A stretch of DNA of 64,000 nt from Cohnella panacarvi Gsoil 349. GTDB taxonomy: Bacteria; Bacillota; Bacilli; Paenibacillales; Paenibacillaceae. The DNA lies in assembly GCF_000515335.1 (NCBI RefSeq), contig NZ_KI911563.1, positions 2,442,255 through 2,506,254 on the forward strand, in the 5' to 3' direction. Shown one piece after another: positions 1 to 7,695 of the stretch. The position numbers and the translations under genes were made by a program. The notes beneath the pieces are model-generated. The model searched no databases, was not told the DNA's origin, and saw nothing but the letters and a program-made list of their open reading frames with translations. Position 1 is the stretch's first letter. The number at the start of each line of letters is the position of its first letter.

Positions 1-14
1 AAACTCTCCATAAA
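1..14 (-). rRNA. 16S rRNA gene, first bases only
   Basis: Read on the minus strand, the window edge ends in TTTATGGAGAGTTT, the usual start of Bacillales 16S rRNA (it normally continues GATCCTGGCTCAG, which is off the window). Only about 14 bases are present. The rRNA operon lies downstream of bofA in the same direction, as rrnA does in Bacillus subtilis. Confidence 0.85.
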
Positions 15-300
15 AGTTGAACCTTTATCGAAGAGCCTTTCGGCTCAATCTGTATTGCTGGTTTGTTCACCGAAGTGAACGTTTTATTACCGTAAATTAC
101 GCTCGATGTTCAGTTTTCAAAGAACAAGCTTCGTTGCATTTTCGTGGCCACCGCGTCAGCGGCGACCTTTATAATATATCACAGCGCCCACATTCGATGC
201 AACCACTAATTTGTGGTATTTATCTCATGCCGCCCAAGCGAGTTACTTAAGCCCAACAGGCGCGAGAACTAATGTACCATAGACGCATGGGCCGCGTCAA
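15..300 (-). promoter_or_regulatory. rRNA operon promoters and leader
   Basis: Minus-strand leader of the 16S gene. The conserved antitermination-like element TTGTTCTTTGAAAACTGAAC is at 108-127, as found ahead of rRNA genes in Bacillales, and a small GAGCC-TTTC-GGCTC hairpin is at 33-46. Two candidate promoters are visible. P1 has TTGACG (295-300), an 18-nt spacer and TACATT (271-276). P2 has TTGCAT (197-202), an 18-nt spacer and an extended -10, TGATATATT (173-181). The tandem arrangement is typical of rRNA operons. P2's -35 is poor, so its strength would depend on the extended -10. Confidence 0.7.
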
Positions 301-360
301 CGTCTGAACCGACATTTTTCACCGGTAATCGCCGCCATCTCCTCAAACCCCGTACGAAGC

Positions 361-382
361 AAAAAACCCGCTTCCGCAGGTT
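361..382 (-). terminator. bofA intrinsic terminator
   Basis: Minus strand: AACCTGC, loop GGAA, GCGGGTT (one G-T pair), followed by a run of T. It lies just past the bofA stop and before the rRNA promoters. Confidence 0.75.
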
Positions 383-388
383 TATGCC

Positions 389-655
389 TTATGCCAGCAA
401 AACCGTCTGCAAACTTAATACTAATCCGATGCCCGGTAGTCCGAGAACCGCGACCGTTCCGATCGTAACGGGGTTGAGCGGGACGTACCATCCGGTGATC
501 CAGCCCGAGAAGTTGAGCGCGTAGAGCGCCATCGCGGACACGACCAAATGAATGCCGAATCTTGTCAGCCAGCCCTTCGGCGCTTTCTGCCGTACAATCA
601 TTAAACCAAGCGAGGTGGCCGATACCGCAAGCATAGCAATCCAGAACGTCTTCAT
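389..655 (-). CDS. bofA: Pro-sigma-K processing inhibitor BofA
   Basis: BofA is a small integral membrane protein of the forespore outer membrane. It holds the SpoIVFB protease inactive until the checkpoint for pro-sigma-K cleavage is satisfied. The 88-residue product matches family length. It has an N-terminal membrane segment (MKTFWIAMLAVSATSLGLMI), a second hydrophobic stretch containing LVVSAMALYALN, and the glycine-rich C-terminal segment with GLPGIGLVLS that is typical of the family. The ATG at 655 is chosen because the longer upstream frame is only the yaaL antiframe. The start overlaps the yaaL stop by 4 nt (ATGA), so the two are translationally coupled. Position between yaaL and an rRNA operon matches Bacillus subtilis. 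Confidence 0.92.
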   Translation of the reverse strand: MKTFWIAMLAVSATSLGLMIVRQKAPKGWLTRFGIHLVVSAMALYALNFSGWITGWYVPLNPVTIGTVAVLGLPGIGLVLSLQTVLLA

Positions 656-921
656 TCGCCTTGACCGCCTTTCCCGTCCGACCCCGGTTGCTTCCATAAC
701 CATTTCGCCTGTTTGAGCAGCATGTCCAGTTTCTTTTCCGCCGCTTCTAAAGTAAAGATCGCGTAATCGATCCGATCGTCTCCCAGTGCATTGTCGAAAT
801 GCCATTGGGCCAGCGCCCATTCGCGCTCCGCTTGACGGACGTCCTCGATCAGTTGCTTTCGCTCCGAAGCTTCTCCGAGCGCAGCCTGAGCATGAGCGCG
901 CCGATTAAATTGTGGCAGCAT
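652..921 (-). CDS. yaaL: YaaL-family protein (DUF2508)
   Basis: This is a small, charged, mostly helical protein of unknown function that sits between recR and bofA in many Bacillales. The start is set at ATG 921 because GGAGGGG (928-934) lies 6 nt upstream. The frame is open to 987, but no ribosome binding site precedes the earlier start codons. The resulting 89 residues are rich in E, A, Q and K, consistent with a two-helix cytosolic protein. The DUF2508 assignment rests on gene order and general composition. The recR terminator at 1251-1283 separates it from recR, so yaaL-bofA probably has its own promoter between about 930 and 1250. Confidence 0.75.
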   Translation of the reverse strand: MLPQFNRRAHAQAALGEASERKQLIEDVRQAEREWALAQWHFDNALGDDRIDYAIFTLEAAEKKLDMLLKQAKWLWKQPGSDGKGGQGE

Positions 922-929
922 GAAGTTCC

Positions 930-1250
930 CCTCCGCATCCATCAGTAAGGTCGTCCGAGAGGACAACCCCATATCATGCATATGCAAGGAGAACCAGGAT
1001 TAGAATGAAATTGTCTTTTCGAATCGTACGCGCCTGTTGGAATAACGACTATACGCATCTATTTCTCTTAGTAATCACGTCTAATGTAAAAATAACGACA
1101 GTATGCAGTTATTCGAGGCGAAACTCGGCCATCCAGGTCAATCGCGCAAAAGATACTAACGATTTGTTGTTATTTTCTGCCGTACAGGCGAACTGTTCTA
1201 AATAAATGTCGATTTGTCCTTATCTCCCAACAACCCTTTCGGATAAAACG
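930..1250. repeat. Intergenic region with AATAAC/GTTATT-type inverted repeats
   Basis: No convincing gene lies between the yaaL start and the recR terminator. The stretch holds AATAAC (1091-1096) facing GTTATT (1108-1113), a further AATAACGACTATACG about 1041-1055, and TTGTTGTTATTTT near 1162. It shares ATACGCATCTATTT with the repeat block at 57.8-58.3 kb and belongs to the same dispersed family. A 66-codon plus-strand frame here (1005-1205) has no ribosome binding site and is not called. Confidence 0.55.
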
Positions 1251-1283
1251 AAAAACCGCCGAAGAGCCTGCGCTCTCGGCGGT
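1251..1283 (-). terminator. recR intrinsic terminator
   Basis: Minus strand: ACCGCCGA plus GAGC, loop, GCTC plus TCGGCGGT, then TTTTCGTTTT. The strong GC stem with a U tract ends the dnaX-yaaK-recR transcript. Confidence 0.85.
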
Positions 1284-1306
1284 ACGATCTAGGTATGGAT
1301 CAAGGA

Positions 1307-1906
1307 TCAATTCAGTTCTCTGCGGCCTTCGAGCGCTCGGGACAGCGTAACTTCATCCGCGTATTCCAAGTCGCCGCCGACCGGCAAGCCGTGCGCGATT
1401 CTCGTGACTTTAATGCCGAAAGGCTTCACGAGTCGCGATAGGTACATCGCCGTCGCCTCGCCTTCGATGTTCGGGTTCGTCGCCAGAATCATCTCCTGCA
1501 CGCGTTCGTCGCTTAGACGGCGAAGCAGCTCCGCGATCCGGATGTCGTCCGGTCCAATCCCGTCCATCGGGGAGATCGCGCCGTTGAGCACATGGTAGTG
1601 ACCGTTGTACTCGCGGGTTCTTTCCATGGCGACAAGGTCCTTAGGCTCCTGAACGACGCAGATGACGGACATGTCCCTGGACTTATCGGAGCAAATCCGG
1701 CAAGGGTCCGTGTCCGTTATGTTGCAGCATACCGAGCAATACGTTAAGTTGCGTTTCACGTTAACAAGCGCTTTGGCGAAGTCGATGACTTCGTCTTCTT
1801 TCATACGCAAGACGTAGAAAGCCAGTCGCGCCGCCGTCTTCGGTCCGATCCCCGGCAAGCGGGAAAAGGAGTCGATCAGCTTGGCTATCGGTTCCGGATA
1901 GAACAA
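1307..1906 (-). CDS. recR: Recombination protein RecR
   Basis: RecR acts with RecO and RecF to load RecA at gaps and blocked forks. The product is 199 residues, the normal length. It has an N-terminal helix-hairpin-helix ([14 protein letters not shown]), a four-cysteine zinc finger (CSVC...CRIC, about residues 57-72) and a Toprim domain starting near [14 protein letters not shown]. The C-terminal part ends [16 protein letters not shown], which is highly conserved. The start is TTG at 1906, preceded by AAAGGAG 9 nt upstream. It lies 14 nt after yaaK in the dnaX-yaaK-recR operon. Confidence 0.97.
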   Translation of the reverse strand: MFYPEPIAKLIDSFSRLPGIGPKTAARLAFYVLRMKEDEVIDFAKALVNVKRNLTYCSVCCNITDTDPCRICSDKSRDMSVICVVQEPKDLVAMERTREYNGHYHVLNGAISPMDGIGPDDIRIAELLRRLSDERVQEMILATNPNIEGEATAMYLSRLVKPFGIKVTRIAHGLPVGGDLEYADEVTLSRALEGRRELN

Positions 1907-1920
1907 CGGGTCGTGCTCCT

Positions 1921-2232
1921 TTAGAACAGGCCGGGAATTTTCATGCCGCCCGTATATTTGCCCATGTCCTTGTTCGCCAGCTCTTCGGCTTTGGCAAGCG
2001 CGTCGTTAACCGCGGTCAGGATGAGATCCTGCAGCATCTCGACGTCTTCCGGATCAACGGCTTCGGGTTTGATCGCAATGCCGAGCACCTTCTTATGGCC
2101 ATTAACGGTTACCGTCACGACGCCGCCGCCCGCGGAACCATCGATCGTTTTCGTTCCGAGTTCTTCTTGAGCCTTAAGCATTTGCTCTTGCATCTTCTTC
2201 ACTTGCTTCATCATTTGGTTCATGTTGTTCAT
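1921..2232 (-). CDS. yaaK: YbaB/EbfC family nucleoid-associated protein
   Basis: A 103-residue DNA-binding protein of the YbaB/EbfC family, which forms tweezer-like dimers and is cotranscribed with dnaX and recR across bacteria. The methionine- and glutamine-rich N-terminal helix ([18 protein letters not shown]) is typical. The core contains [17 protein letters not shown] and a C-terminal acidic helix. The ATG at 2232 follows AGGGAGGA by a normal spacing. Its exact role in this organism cannot be read from the sequence. Confidence 0.95.
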   Translation of the reverse strand: MNNMNQMMKQVKKMQEQMLKAQEELGTKTIDGSAGGGVVTVTVNGHKKVLGIAIKPEAVDPEDVEMLQDLILTAVNDALAKAEELANKDMGKYTGGMKIPGLF

Positions 2233-2251
2233 TGCGCGGATCCTCCCTAAT

Positions 2252-4018
2252 CTAATCGTCTTTGATCGTTACTAGCTGTTCCCCGAACAGACGGATGGCC
2301 TCGTCAACGGAAGAGTCCTGCGCCGGTTGCCCGTCGCCGTCCGGTACGAGCTTGAATTCTTCAGTCTCGGAAGCAGCCGCCTCCTGGGCTCCGCCCTTCG
2401 CCGCGAGCGCTTCCTTCCAGTCCTTCTGCATGACGGCAAGGTACTTGACAGGCGTGCCGAACACGGAAAGAAGCACCTCTTCGATAATCGCCATGCTGTT
2501 CGGCTTAACCGTGTTCTCTCGGTGAAACGTGTTATTAAACGCCACCACGATCGTATCCTCGGAGAACGCGACCGGCTCGCCGTCGAGCAGCATCGCATGA
2601 ATCGTGCGGCCCCGTTCCTTTACGCCGTTCATGATCTGAGGCCATTTCGCCGTCAGTTCCGGACCGGAACTGCCCGCCGTCTCGGCGAGCGAGATCAGCC
2701 TCGTTCGCGATACCGCGGGCGCCGCCCAGGCCGGCGATGAAGAGCCGCCGGATCCGGCGCCTGTCCGACCGGAACCGCTGGCGCTGGACGCACCGGCCGT
2801 ACCGAAAGCGGAACCTGCGCTTAACGCGGCGTTAAGCTTGCTCTCCAATCCCGCAAGCTGCTGCCTCAACTGTTGAAGCTCGCCGCGACCGGCCGCGTCT
2901 CCGCCTTGTGCCGAGCGCGAACCGCCGGCGTTCTCCGGCTCCGAGCAAAGCTTCAATAATGCGATCTCGAACATCGTCTGCGGGTGAGCGGCGTATTTCA
3001 TTTCGCTCTGATAACGGTTCAACAAATCAATGATAGCAAATAACCGTTCGCGAGAAAATCCGTCCGCCATCTTGCGAAGCTCGCCCGGATCGGCGATCCG
3101 TCCGGACGAACCGGTCGCTTCCGGCGCCAGCAGCGCGAGGAGCATATCGCGGAAATAATGCATGAGCTGCTCCAAGCACTTGTCCGCGCTCTTGCCCGCC
3201 CGCATCATCTCGTCGATCTCTTGCAGCACCGCCGATGCATCCGCATCGCGGATCGCCGCCGCTAATCTGGCGAACTGCTCCGAAGGGAGACCGCCCGTTG
3301 CTTCGACCGCCTGGGCAAGCGTTACGGCGCCGCCCGTGAACGAGGAAATTTGATCCAGCAAGCTAAGCGCGTCGCGCATCCCTCCGTCCGAAAGGCGTCC
3401 GATATATTTAAGCGCTTCCTCTTCCGCGTTAATGTTCTCTTCGGCGCATATTTCCTTCATGAGTCCTGTCTGCTCTTCAAGCGACACGCGGCGGAAATCG
3501 AACCGCTGGCATCGCGAGACGATCGTTGGAAGAAGCCGATGCGGCTCGGTCGTCGCCAGGATGAACATCACATGCCCAGGAGGTTCTTCAAGCGTTTTCA
3601 AGAGCGCGTTGAAGGCTTCCGTCGTGAGCATGTGCACTTCGTCTATAATATACACTTTACGCCGTACTTCAGTAGGCGAATATTTCACTTTGTCGCGAAT
3701 GTCGCGAATCTCTTCAACCCCGCGATTGGAGGCCGCATCGATCTCGACGACGTCCATGACCGCTCCAGCCGTTATCCGCTGGCATGCCGAGCATTCATTG
3801 CACGGCTCCGGCGCCGGACCGCGCTCGCAGTTGACGGCTTTGGCCAATACTTTGGCGGCGCTTGTTTTCCCGGTTCCGCGCGGACCGCTGAATAAATAGG
3901 CGTGAGAGAGACGATTCTCGCGAATCGCGTTCTGCAACGTCTGTACGATATGTTGTTGCCCGACCATATCCTTGAACGTCTGGGGACGCCAGGCCCGGTA
4001 CAAAGCAAGATGTGCCAT
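2252..4018 (-). CDS. dnaX: DNA polymerase III subunits gamma and tau
   Basis: DnaX is the ATPase of the clamp loader and the organiser of the replisome. The 588-residue product has a Walker A motif (GPRGTGKTS, about residue 45), a four-cysteine zinc module ([16 protein letters not shown]), the DEVHML Walker B region and the sensor motif [18 protein letters not shown]. The C-terminal third (after about residue 365) is a low-complexity Ser/Gly/Ala linker followed by the tau domain. No conserved slippery heptamer was searched for systematically, so a gamma form made by frameshifting is not claimed. It begins the dnaX-yaaK-recR operon. Confidence 0.96.
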   Translation of the reverse strand: MAHLALYRAWRPQTFKDMVGQQHIVQTLQNAIRENRLSHAYLFSGPRGTGKTSAAKVLAKAVNCERGPAPEPCNECSACQRITAGAVMDVVEIDAASNRGVEEIRDIRDKVKYSPTEVRRKVYIIDEVHMLTTEAFNALLKTLEEPPGHVMFILATTEPHRLLPTIVSRCQRFDFRRVSLEEQTGLMKEICAEENINAEEEALKYIGRLSDGGMRDALSLLDQISSFTGGAVTLAQAVEATGGLPSEQFARLAAAIRDADASAVLQEIDEMMRAGKSADKCLEQLMHYFRDMLLALLAPEATGSSGRIADPGELRKMADGFSRERLFAIIDLLNRYQSEMKYAAHPQTMFEIALLKLCSEPENAGGSRSAQGGDAAGRGELQQLRQQLAGLESKLNAALSAGSAFGTAGASSASGSGRTGAGSGGSSSPAWAAPAVSRTRLISLAETAGSSGPELTAKWPQIMNGVKERGRTIHAMLLDGEPVAFSEDTIVVAFNNTFHRENTVKPNSMAIIEEVLLSVFGTPVKYLAVMQKDWKEALAAKGGAQEAAASETEEFKLVPDGDGQPAQDSSVDEAIRLFGEQLVTIKDD

Positions 4019-4086
4019 TGCTTGTCGCTCCCGTCGAATTCCGTTTCAACCATTATACATCATTGCGAGGGCACGCTCCACCAATG

Positions 4087-5166
4087 CTACGAATAGGGCA
4101 GCCATACTCTGAACGTCGTTCCGGTCTTGCCCGATTCGACTTCGATCCGCCCGCCCAAATCGTGAACGATGCGCTGGCAAACCGACAGCCCGAGCCCCGT
4201 CCCTTGCTGCTTCGTCGTATAGAAAGGCTCGAACACTTTCTCGAGCGATTCCGCGGGTATTCCCGTGCCCGTGTCTTGCAGTTCTATCGTGAGTTTGTCC
4301 GGTTGTTCGGGATAACCGTACTCTCTTATCGTCAACGTCCCTCCGTCCGGCATTGCTTCGATCGCGTTTTTGGCTAAATTAAGGAATACTTGCTTGAGTA
4401 AATCTTTATCGGCGACGATAGGCTTTAGGTCGTGTTTCGGATCGTGCTTGACGGCTACGTTGTGCAGCAAAGCCTCGTTGCGGATCATAGGCATGATTTC
4501 CTGCACGACCATACCCGCCCGAATCAGCTCGTGCTTGATCTCCTTCGGTTTGCTGAGCAACAGGAAATCTCCCACAAGCTCGTTCACGCGCTCGAGCTCG
4601 GATAACACAATGCTTATGTATTCTTGCTCGCGCTCCATGTTCCGCTGGGACAGCGATTTGCCGAGCAACTGGATGAAACCTTTCATCGCGGTAAGCGGGT
4701 TGCGGATTTCATGCGCGGTGCCGGCGGCGATCTGACCGATCGTCTTGAGCCGGTCCGATTGCCTGATCTGCTCCTCGAGGGCCACTTGGTGCGAGACGTC
4801 CCGGAAAATAACGAACGCGCCGATCCGCCTGCCGTCATCCTCCATGGCGTCACCGTCGAGCATCATCGAGAAACGTTTGCCCTTCCACTTCCAAGTCCAA
4901 CTCCGGTCCCGGAACGCCCCTCCGCGCAATAGCGCCTTGTCGAACGGCGGCGGATCCATTCGCAGCCCCGCAAGCCAGTCCCCCAGATCGCTGGAGACGA
5001 CGTCGTCCCTCCGGCACTCGAACATCGCGCATAGCATATCGCTAATCTCCACGATCCGAAATTCGGAGTCGAGCACGAGAACGCCGGTTCCTTCCATCGC
5101 CAGAAAATGATTCATGAACCGCGCCATATACCAAGCCTGCTTCACGCGCTCCGATTCGACCTCCAT
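4087..5166 (-). CDS. PAS-domain sensor histidine kinase (NtrB/KinE type)
   Basis: This is a soluble-looking histidine kinase of about 359 residues. An N-terminal PAS domain covers roughly residues 20-125. It is followed by a DHp domain with the phospho-accepting histidine in GTAHEIRNPLTAMKG (about H152). A complete HATPase domain carries N (NLAKNAIEAMPDGG), G1 (DTGTGIP) and G2 (GTGLGLSVCQRIV) boxes. No transmembrane segment is seen. The frame stays open to 5220, but that upstream ATG lies inside the SRP RNA terminator hairpin. ATG 5166 with GGGGGGAAGG just upstream is preferred. No response regulator is adjacent. Similar orphan PAS kinases feed the sporulation phosphorelay in spore formers, but that role here is inference. 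Confidence 0.88.
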   Translation of the reverse strand: MEVESERVKQAWYMARFMNHFLAMEGTGVLVLDSEFRIVEISDMLCAMFECRRDDVVSSDLGDWLAGLRMDPPPFDKALLRGGAFRDRSWTWKWKGKRFSMMLDGDAMEDDGRRIGAFVIFRDVSHQVALEEQIRQSDRLKTIGQIAAGTAHEIRNPLTAMKGFIQLLGKSLSQRNMEREQEYISIVLSELERVNELVGDFLLLSKPKEIKHELIRAGMVVQEIMPMIRNEALLHNVAVKHDPKHDLKPIVADKDLLKQVFLNLAKNAIEAMPDGGTLTIREYGYPEQPDKLTIELQDTGTGIPAESLEKVFEPFYTTKQQGTGLGLSVCQRIVHDLGGRIEVESGKTGTTFRVWLPYS

Positions 5167-5195
5167 CAGCCTTCCCCCCGATTCCCAACGACGAC

Positions 5196-5234
5196 AAAAA
5201 AGCACCCAGCGTTCGTTCATACGCTAAGGTGCTT
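5196..5234 (-). terminator. SRP RNA terminator
   Basis: Minus strand: AAGCACC plus AGCGT, loop, ACGCT plus GGTGCTT, then TTTTTT. It lies about 25 nt beyond the SRP RNA 3' end and overlaps the upstream extension of the histidine kinase frame, which argues for the later kinase start. Confidence 0.85.
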
Positions 5235-5258
5235 ATTCATCGTGGAAGTTATATTCAG

Positions 5259-5530
5259 GACCGTGCACCTGTCCTCGATAATTATGATCCAGCCTAATAA
5301 GAAAGCGTCGCTCAAGCAGAGCTGCCCTCCAGCACAAGAACTAAACCACTTACGGCTGCTTCCTTCCGGACCTGACCGGGTTCATGGCCGTTCCTCGCGG
5401 AGGACTCTGCCGTCAACACGGCACTTCCTTACCGGAACCTGCATCACAAAACCTTAAACAGGAATTCGACCTCGCTGGAGCGGATTGCGAGTTACAGGGC
5501 ACCGCTACCTCCCCGTCTAGCACGGCAAAA
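5259..5530 (-). ncRNA. scr: Signal recognition particle RNA (scRNA, large Bacillus type)
   Basis: This is the RNA scaffold of the signal recognition particle, which pairs with Ffh and includes an Alu-like domain in Bacillales. The minus strand carries the invariant SRP apical sequence (GGTCAGGTCCGGAAGGAAG within 5355-5377). Its Alu-side segment contains GGGGAGGTAGCGGTGCCCTG and CTCGCAATCCGCT, as in the Bacillus 271-nt scRNA. The two ends pair: CCGTGC at 5520-5525 with GCACGG at 5260-5265. The resulting length of about 272 nt fits. Ends are estimated to within several bases. As in Bacillus, it lies close to dnaX. Confidence 0.95.
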
Positions 5531-5597
5531 CTAAGTATAGCGGATGGCCGCGAGAAGCGCAACCTGCGGAAACAGTTCCCTCGGGCGCGAACGCCAA

Positions 5598-6029
5598 TTA
5601 CCTCATCGAGCTGACATGAACGGTGTACCGCGGAAAGTTGAATCGGAGCACCGAAGCCGCTTGGCTTTCGACGGTCGGTACTTCGTTCGGTCTAAGCGAA
5701 GGGTCTACTTTGATAGTCACGTAAGCATCGGCTCCGTTGAAAGTCACTCTCGAGCCGGCAACGCCGGGTACGTTCCTGATCGCTTCGGAAATCGCCCGAC
5801 TGTCGTTGGCGTACGTGTTCGTCATGTGATGACCGGGAATTCTCGGGTTCGTATTCGTGATTCCCATGTAACCGTCTTCGGGATAGTTTTGCGCCTGGAC
5901 GCCATTGTTCCCATCGTTCGCGTTATTGCCGTTGTTCGCGTTGTTGCCATTGTTCCCGCATCCTGAGGATATAAGCAGGACGCAAGCCGCCGCCGCGATT
6001 AACGCCGTTCTTGACCGCTTTGTGAGCAT
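5598..6029 (-). CDS. YhcN/YlaJ-family sporulation lipoprotein
   Basis: A 143-residue lipoprotein. The signal peptide MLTKRSRTALIAAAACVLLI is followed by the lipobox ISSGC (Cys about residue 24), then an Asn/Gly repeat (GNNGNNANNGNNAND). The C-terminal globular half begins near ISEAIRNVPGVAGSRVTFNG and ADAYVTIKVD, which matches the YhcN/YlaJ domain of spore-associated lipoproteins. The start at 6029 is set by AAGGGAGG 7-8 nt upstream. That ribosome binding site is the 3' arm of the rpmE terminator, and a forespore-like promoter lies in its loop (see separate entries). Expression during sporulation is therefore likely but inferred. Confidence 0.88.
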   Translation of the reverse strand: MLTKRSRTALIAAAACVLLISSGCGNNGNNANNGNNANDGNNGVQAQNYPEDGYMGITNTNPRIPGHHMTNTYANDSRAISEAIRNVPGVAGSRVTFNGADAYVTIKVDPSLRPNEVPTVESQAASVLRFNFPRYTVHVSSMR

Positions 6030-6030
6030 T

Positions 6031-6068
6031 AAAAAACCTCCCTTTATCCGGTAGGATTTCAAGGGAGG
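6031..6068 (-). terminator. rpmE terminator that contains the next gene's ribosome binding site
   Basis: Minus strand: CCTCCCTT (6061-6068) pairs with AAGGGAGG (6037-6044), followed by TTTTTT. The loop holds a second small stem, ATCC-TACC-GGAT. The 3' arm is also the ribosome binding site of the lipoprotein gene starting at 6029, so readthrough RNA would have that site masked. Confidence 0.85.
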
Positions 6069-6082
6069 CTCTCGGCTATGCA
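6052..6082 (-). promoter_or_regulatory. Candidate forespore (sigma-F/G-like) promoter of the YhcN lipoprotein
   Basis: Minus strand: TGCATA (6077-6082), an 18-nt spacer and AATCCTA (6052-6058). The known sigma-G consensus is about TGMATA and CATAMTA; the -35 fits fully and the -10 at 5 of 7 positions. The start point would fall near 6045, after the 5' arm of the terminator, giving a transcript with an unmasked ribosome binding site. Confidence 0.45.
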
Positions 6083-6099
6083 TCGCCTAAGCGGCAAAC

Positions 6100-6297
6100 T
6101 TACATGCCGTATTTCTTCTTGAACTTGTCAACGCGTCCGCCTGCGTCGATGAACTTCTGCTTGCCGGTGAAGAACGGGTGGCAGTTAGAGCAGATCTCGA
6201 CTTTCAGGTTCGAACGAATCGAACCCGTCTCGAACGTATTTCCGCATGCGCACGTTGCCATGGTCACATGATACTTCGGATGAATAGCTTCTTTCAT
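6100..6297 (-). CDS. rpmE: 50S ribosomal protein L31 (zinc-binding type)
   Basis: L31 bridges the large and small ribosomal subunits. The 65-residue product starts [10 protein letters not shown] and has all four zinc-ligand cysteines (C16, C18, C36, C39 in CAC and CSNC), so it is the zinc-containing C+ form. The C-terminal KKKYGM region is normal. The frame extends to 6351, but ATG 6297 is preceded by AAGGTG at correct spacing and gives the family's usual start. As in Bacillus subtilis it follows rho, here with a radical SAM gene between them. No zinc-independent L31 copy is present in the window. Confidence 0.97.
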   Translation of the reverse strand: MKEAIHPKYHVTMATCACGNTFETGSIRSNLKVEICSNCHPFFTGKQKFIDAGGRVDKFKKKYGM

Positions 6298-6418
6298 AGG
6301 GTTCACCTTCTTTCTGCCCTGGATCTCGGTCGTATCCAGAGTAATAGACACATGAGAAGATTATAGCACGCGACAACAGCCAAGGCAATAACCCCGTCAA
6401 CGTTAAAATAAGGATGGA

Positions 6419-7669
6419 TTATCGGCGCGGCTGCGGCGGAACATGCGTATACGACCCGATCACGACGTCCGGAAGCTCTTGACGGTAAATGTCGAGCAGC
6501 GTCTTCATGCCGTAAATCTCGCCTTTCGCGGGCGGGATCAAGTCTAAATACGCGTCCGGATCGATATTCAGGTTGCGCATCTGAATGAGCTTTAATCCGG
6601 TGCGCTTCACGAAATCGATCATCGCTTCGATCTCTTCCTCGCGGTCCGTTACCCCCGGGAAAATCAAGTAGTTGATCGACGTGTATACGCCTTTGTCAGC
6701 CGCGTAGCGCAGCGACTTCTCCACGTTCTTGAGGGTGTAGCCGCGCGGCATGTAATACGCGTTATAATGCTCGTCGAGCGCGCTGATCGTGCTGACCCGC
6801 ATCAAGTCCAGCCCCGCGTCCGTAATCGCTCGCAGGTGATCCGACAATCCGGCGTTCGTATTGATGTTGATGTACCCGAGCGAAGTTTCCGCGCGCACCC
6901 GCTTGATCGCCTCGATGATCGTCTTCGCCTGCGTCGAAGGCTCGCCTTCGCAGCCTTGGCCGAAGCTGACGATCGACTCCGGCGTCTTCAGATGCTCGAG
7001 CATGATGTTCACGACGTCGTCTACCGTCGGCCTGAACTTCAATCTCGTCTGAGGCGCCACGAAGCCGCTGTCGTCCGGCTGCTCGGAGATGCATCCGTAG
7101 CATCCGGCATTGCAGGAGAACGACACGGGAACCGCGCCCTCCAAACGTTGAAGGAACGTATTGGATGCCGTCAAACATTCGTATTCCAGCGCGCAATGCG
7201 ACAAGTGCTTGTATAACTGATTGTCCGGATACGTCTTGAGAAGACGATCGACCTGAATCTCGAGCTCTCCGCGGTCGCAGCGCTCGGGATTCCACGGTTC
7301 GGGATCGTCGGTCGCGTCCGCCGCGACGTAGAAACCGCCGTCTTTCCACACGACGGCCGTATAGCCGAAGAGCGGGAACTTCTGCGTCTTATCCGTCTTG
7401 TAGTAGCCCGGAACGTAGAAGCGCGTAAATCCCTGCGGAAGCAGTGCGCCGACGGCCTGATAATTGCCGGAGAGCAGCTTCATCTCGCCGCTCTTCGGGT
7501 CCATTCCGATCGGCTTCGTATGAGGCAAGCCTACGAGCGTTGCGCCGGCCGGGAGGGGGATAAGCTCCTCCTCGAGCAGCTCGACAAGGTCGTTGCCGCT
7601 TCGGGCAACGCCGTAAAGCTCGCCATGATCGAACACGTTCCCATGCTCGTCCGCGTAAACCAAATACAT
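6419..7669 (-). CDS. Radical SAM protein of unknown substrate
   Basis: A 416-residue radical S-adenosylmethionine enzyme. The cluster motif is CNAGCYGC (CX3CX2C, about residue 187), followed by a TIM-barrel-like segment including VSFGQGCEGEPS and INTNAGL. The N-terminal 180 residues (start MYLVYADEHGNV) form a separate domain with no motif I recognise. The first methionine at 7669 lies 26 nt beyond the rho stop, so it is probably cotranscribed with murA and rho. The chemistry could be peptide, tRNA or cofactor modification; nothing in the sequence decides. Placement between rho and rpmE is not seen in Bacillus subtilis. Confidence 0.85.
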   Translation of the reverse strand: MYLVYADEHGNVFDHGELYGVARSGNDLVELLEEELIPLPAGATLVGLPHTKPIGMDPKSGEMKLLSGNYQAVGALLPQGFTRFYVPGYYKTDKTQKFPLFGYTAVVWKDGGFYVAADATDDPEPWNPERCDRGELEIQVDRLLKTYPDNQLYKHLSHCALEYECLTASNTFLQRLEGAVPVSFSCNAGCYGCISEQPDDSGFVAPQTRLKFRPTVDDVVNIMLEHLKTPESIVSFGQGCEGEPSTQAKTIIEAIKRVRAETSLGYININTNAGLSDHLRAITDAGLDLMRVSTISALDEHYNAYYMPRGYTLKNVEKSLRYAADKGVYTSINYLIFPGVTDREEEIEAMIDFVKRTGLKLIQMRNLNIDPDAYLDLIPPAKGEIYGMKTLLDIYRQELPDVVIGSYTHVPPQPRR

Positions 7670-7695
7670 AGGCTAAGCCCTCCTCTTCGCCATTC

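Noticed and set aside
1005-1205. 66-codon plus-strand frame before recR's terminator
   Set aside because: No ribosome binding site, and it overlaps the dispersed AATAAC repeats.
4087-5220. Upstream ATG (5220) as the histidine kinase start
   Set aside because: It lies inside the SRP RNA terminator hairpin and lacks a ribosome binding site.
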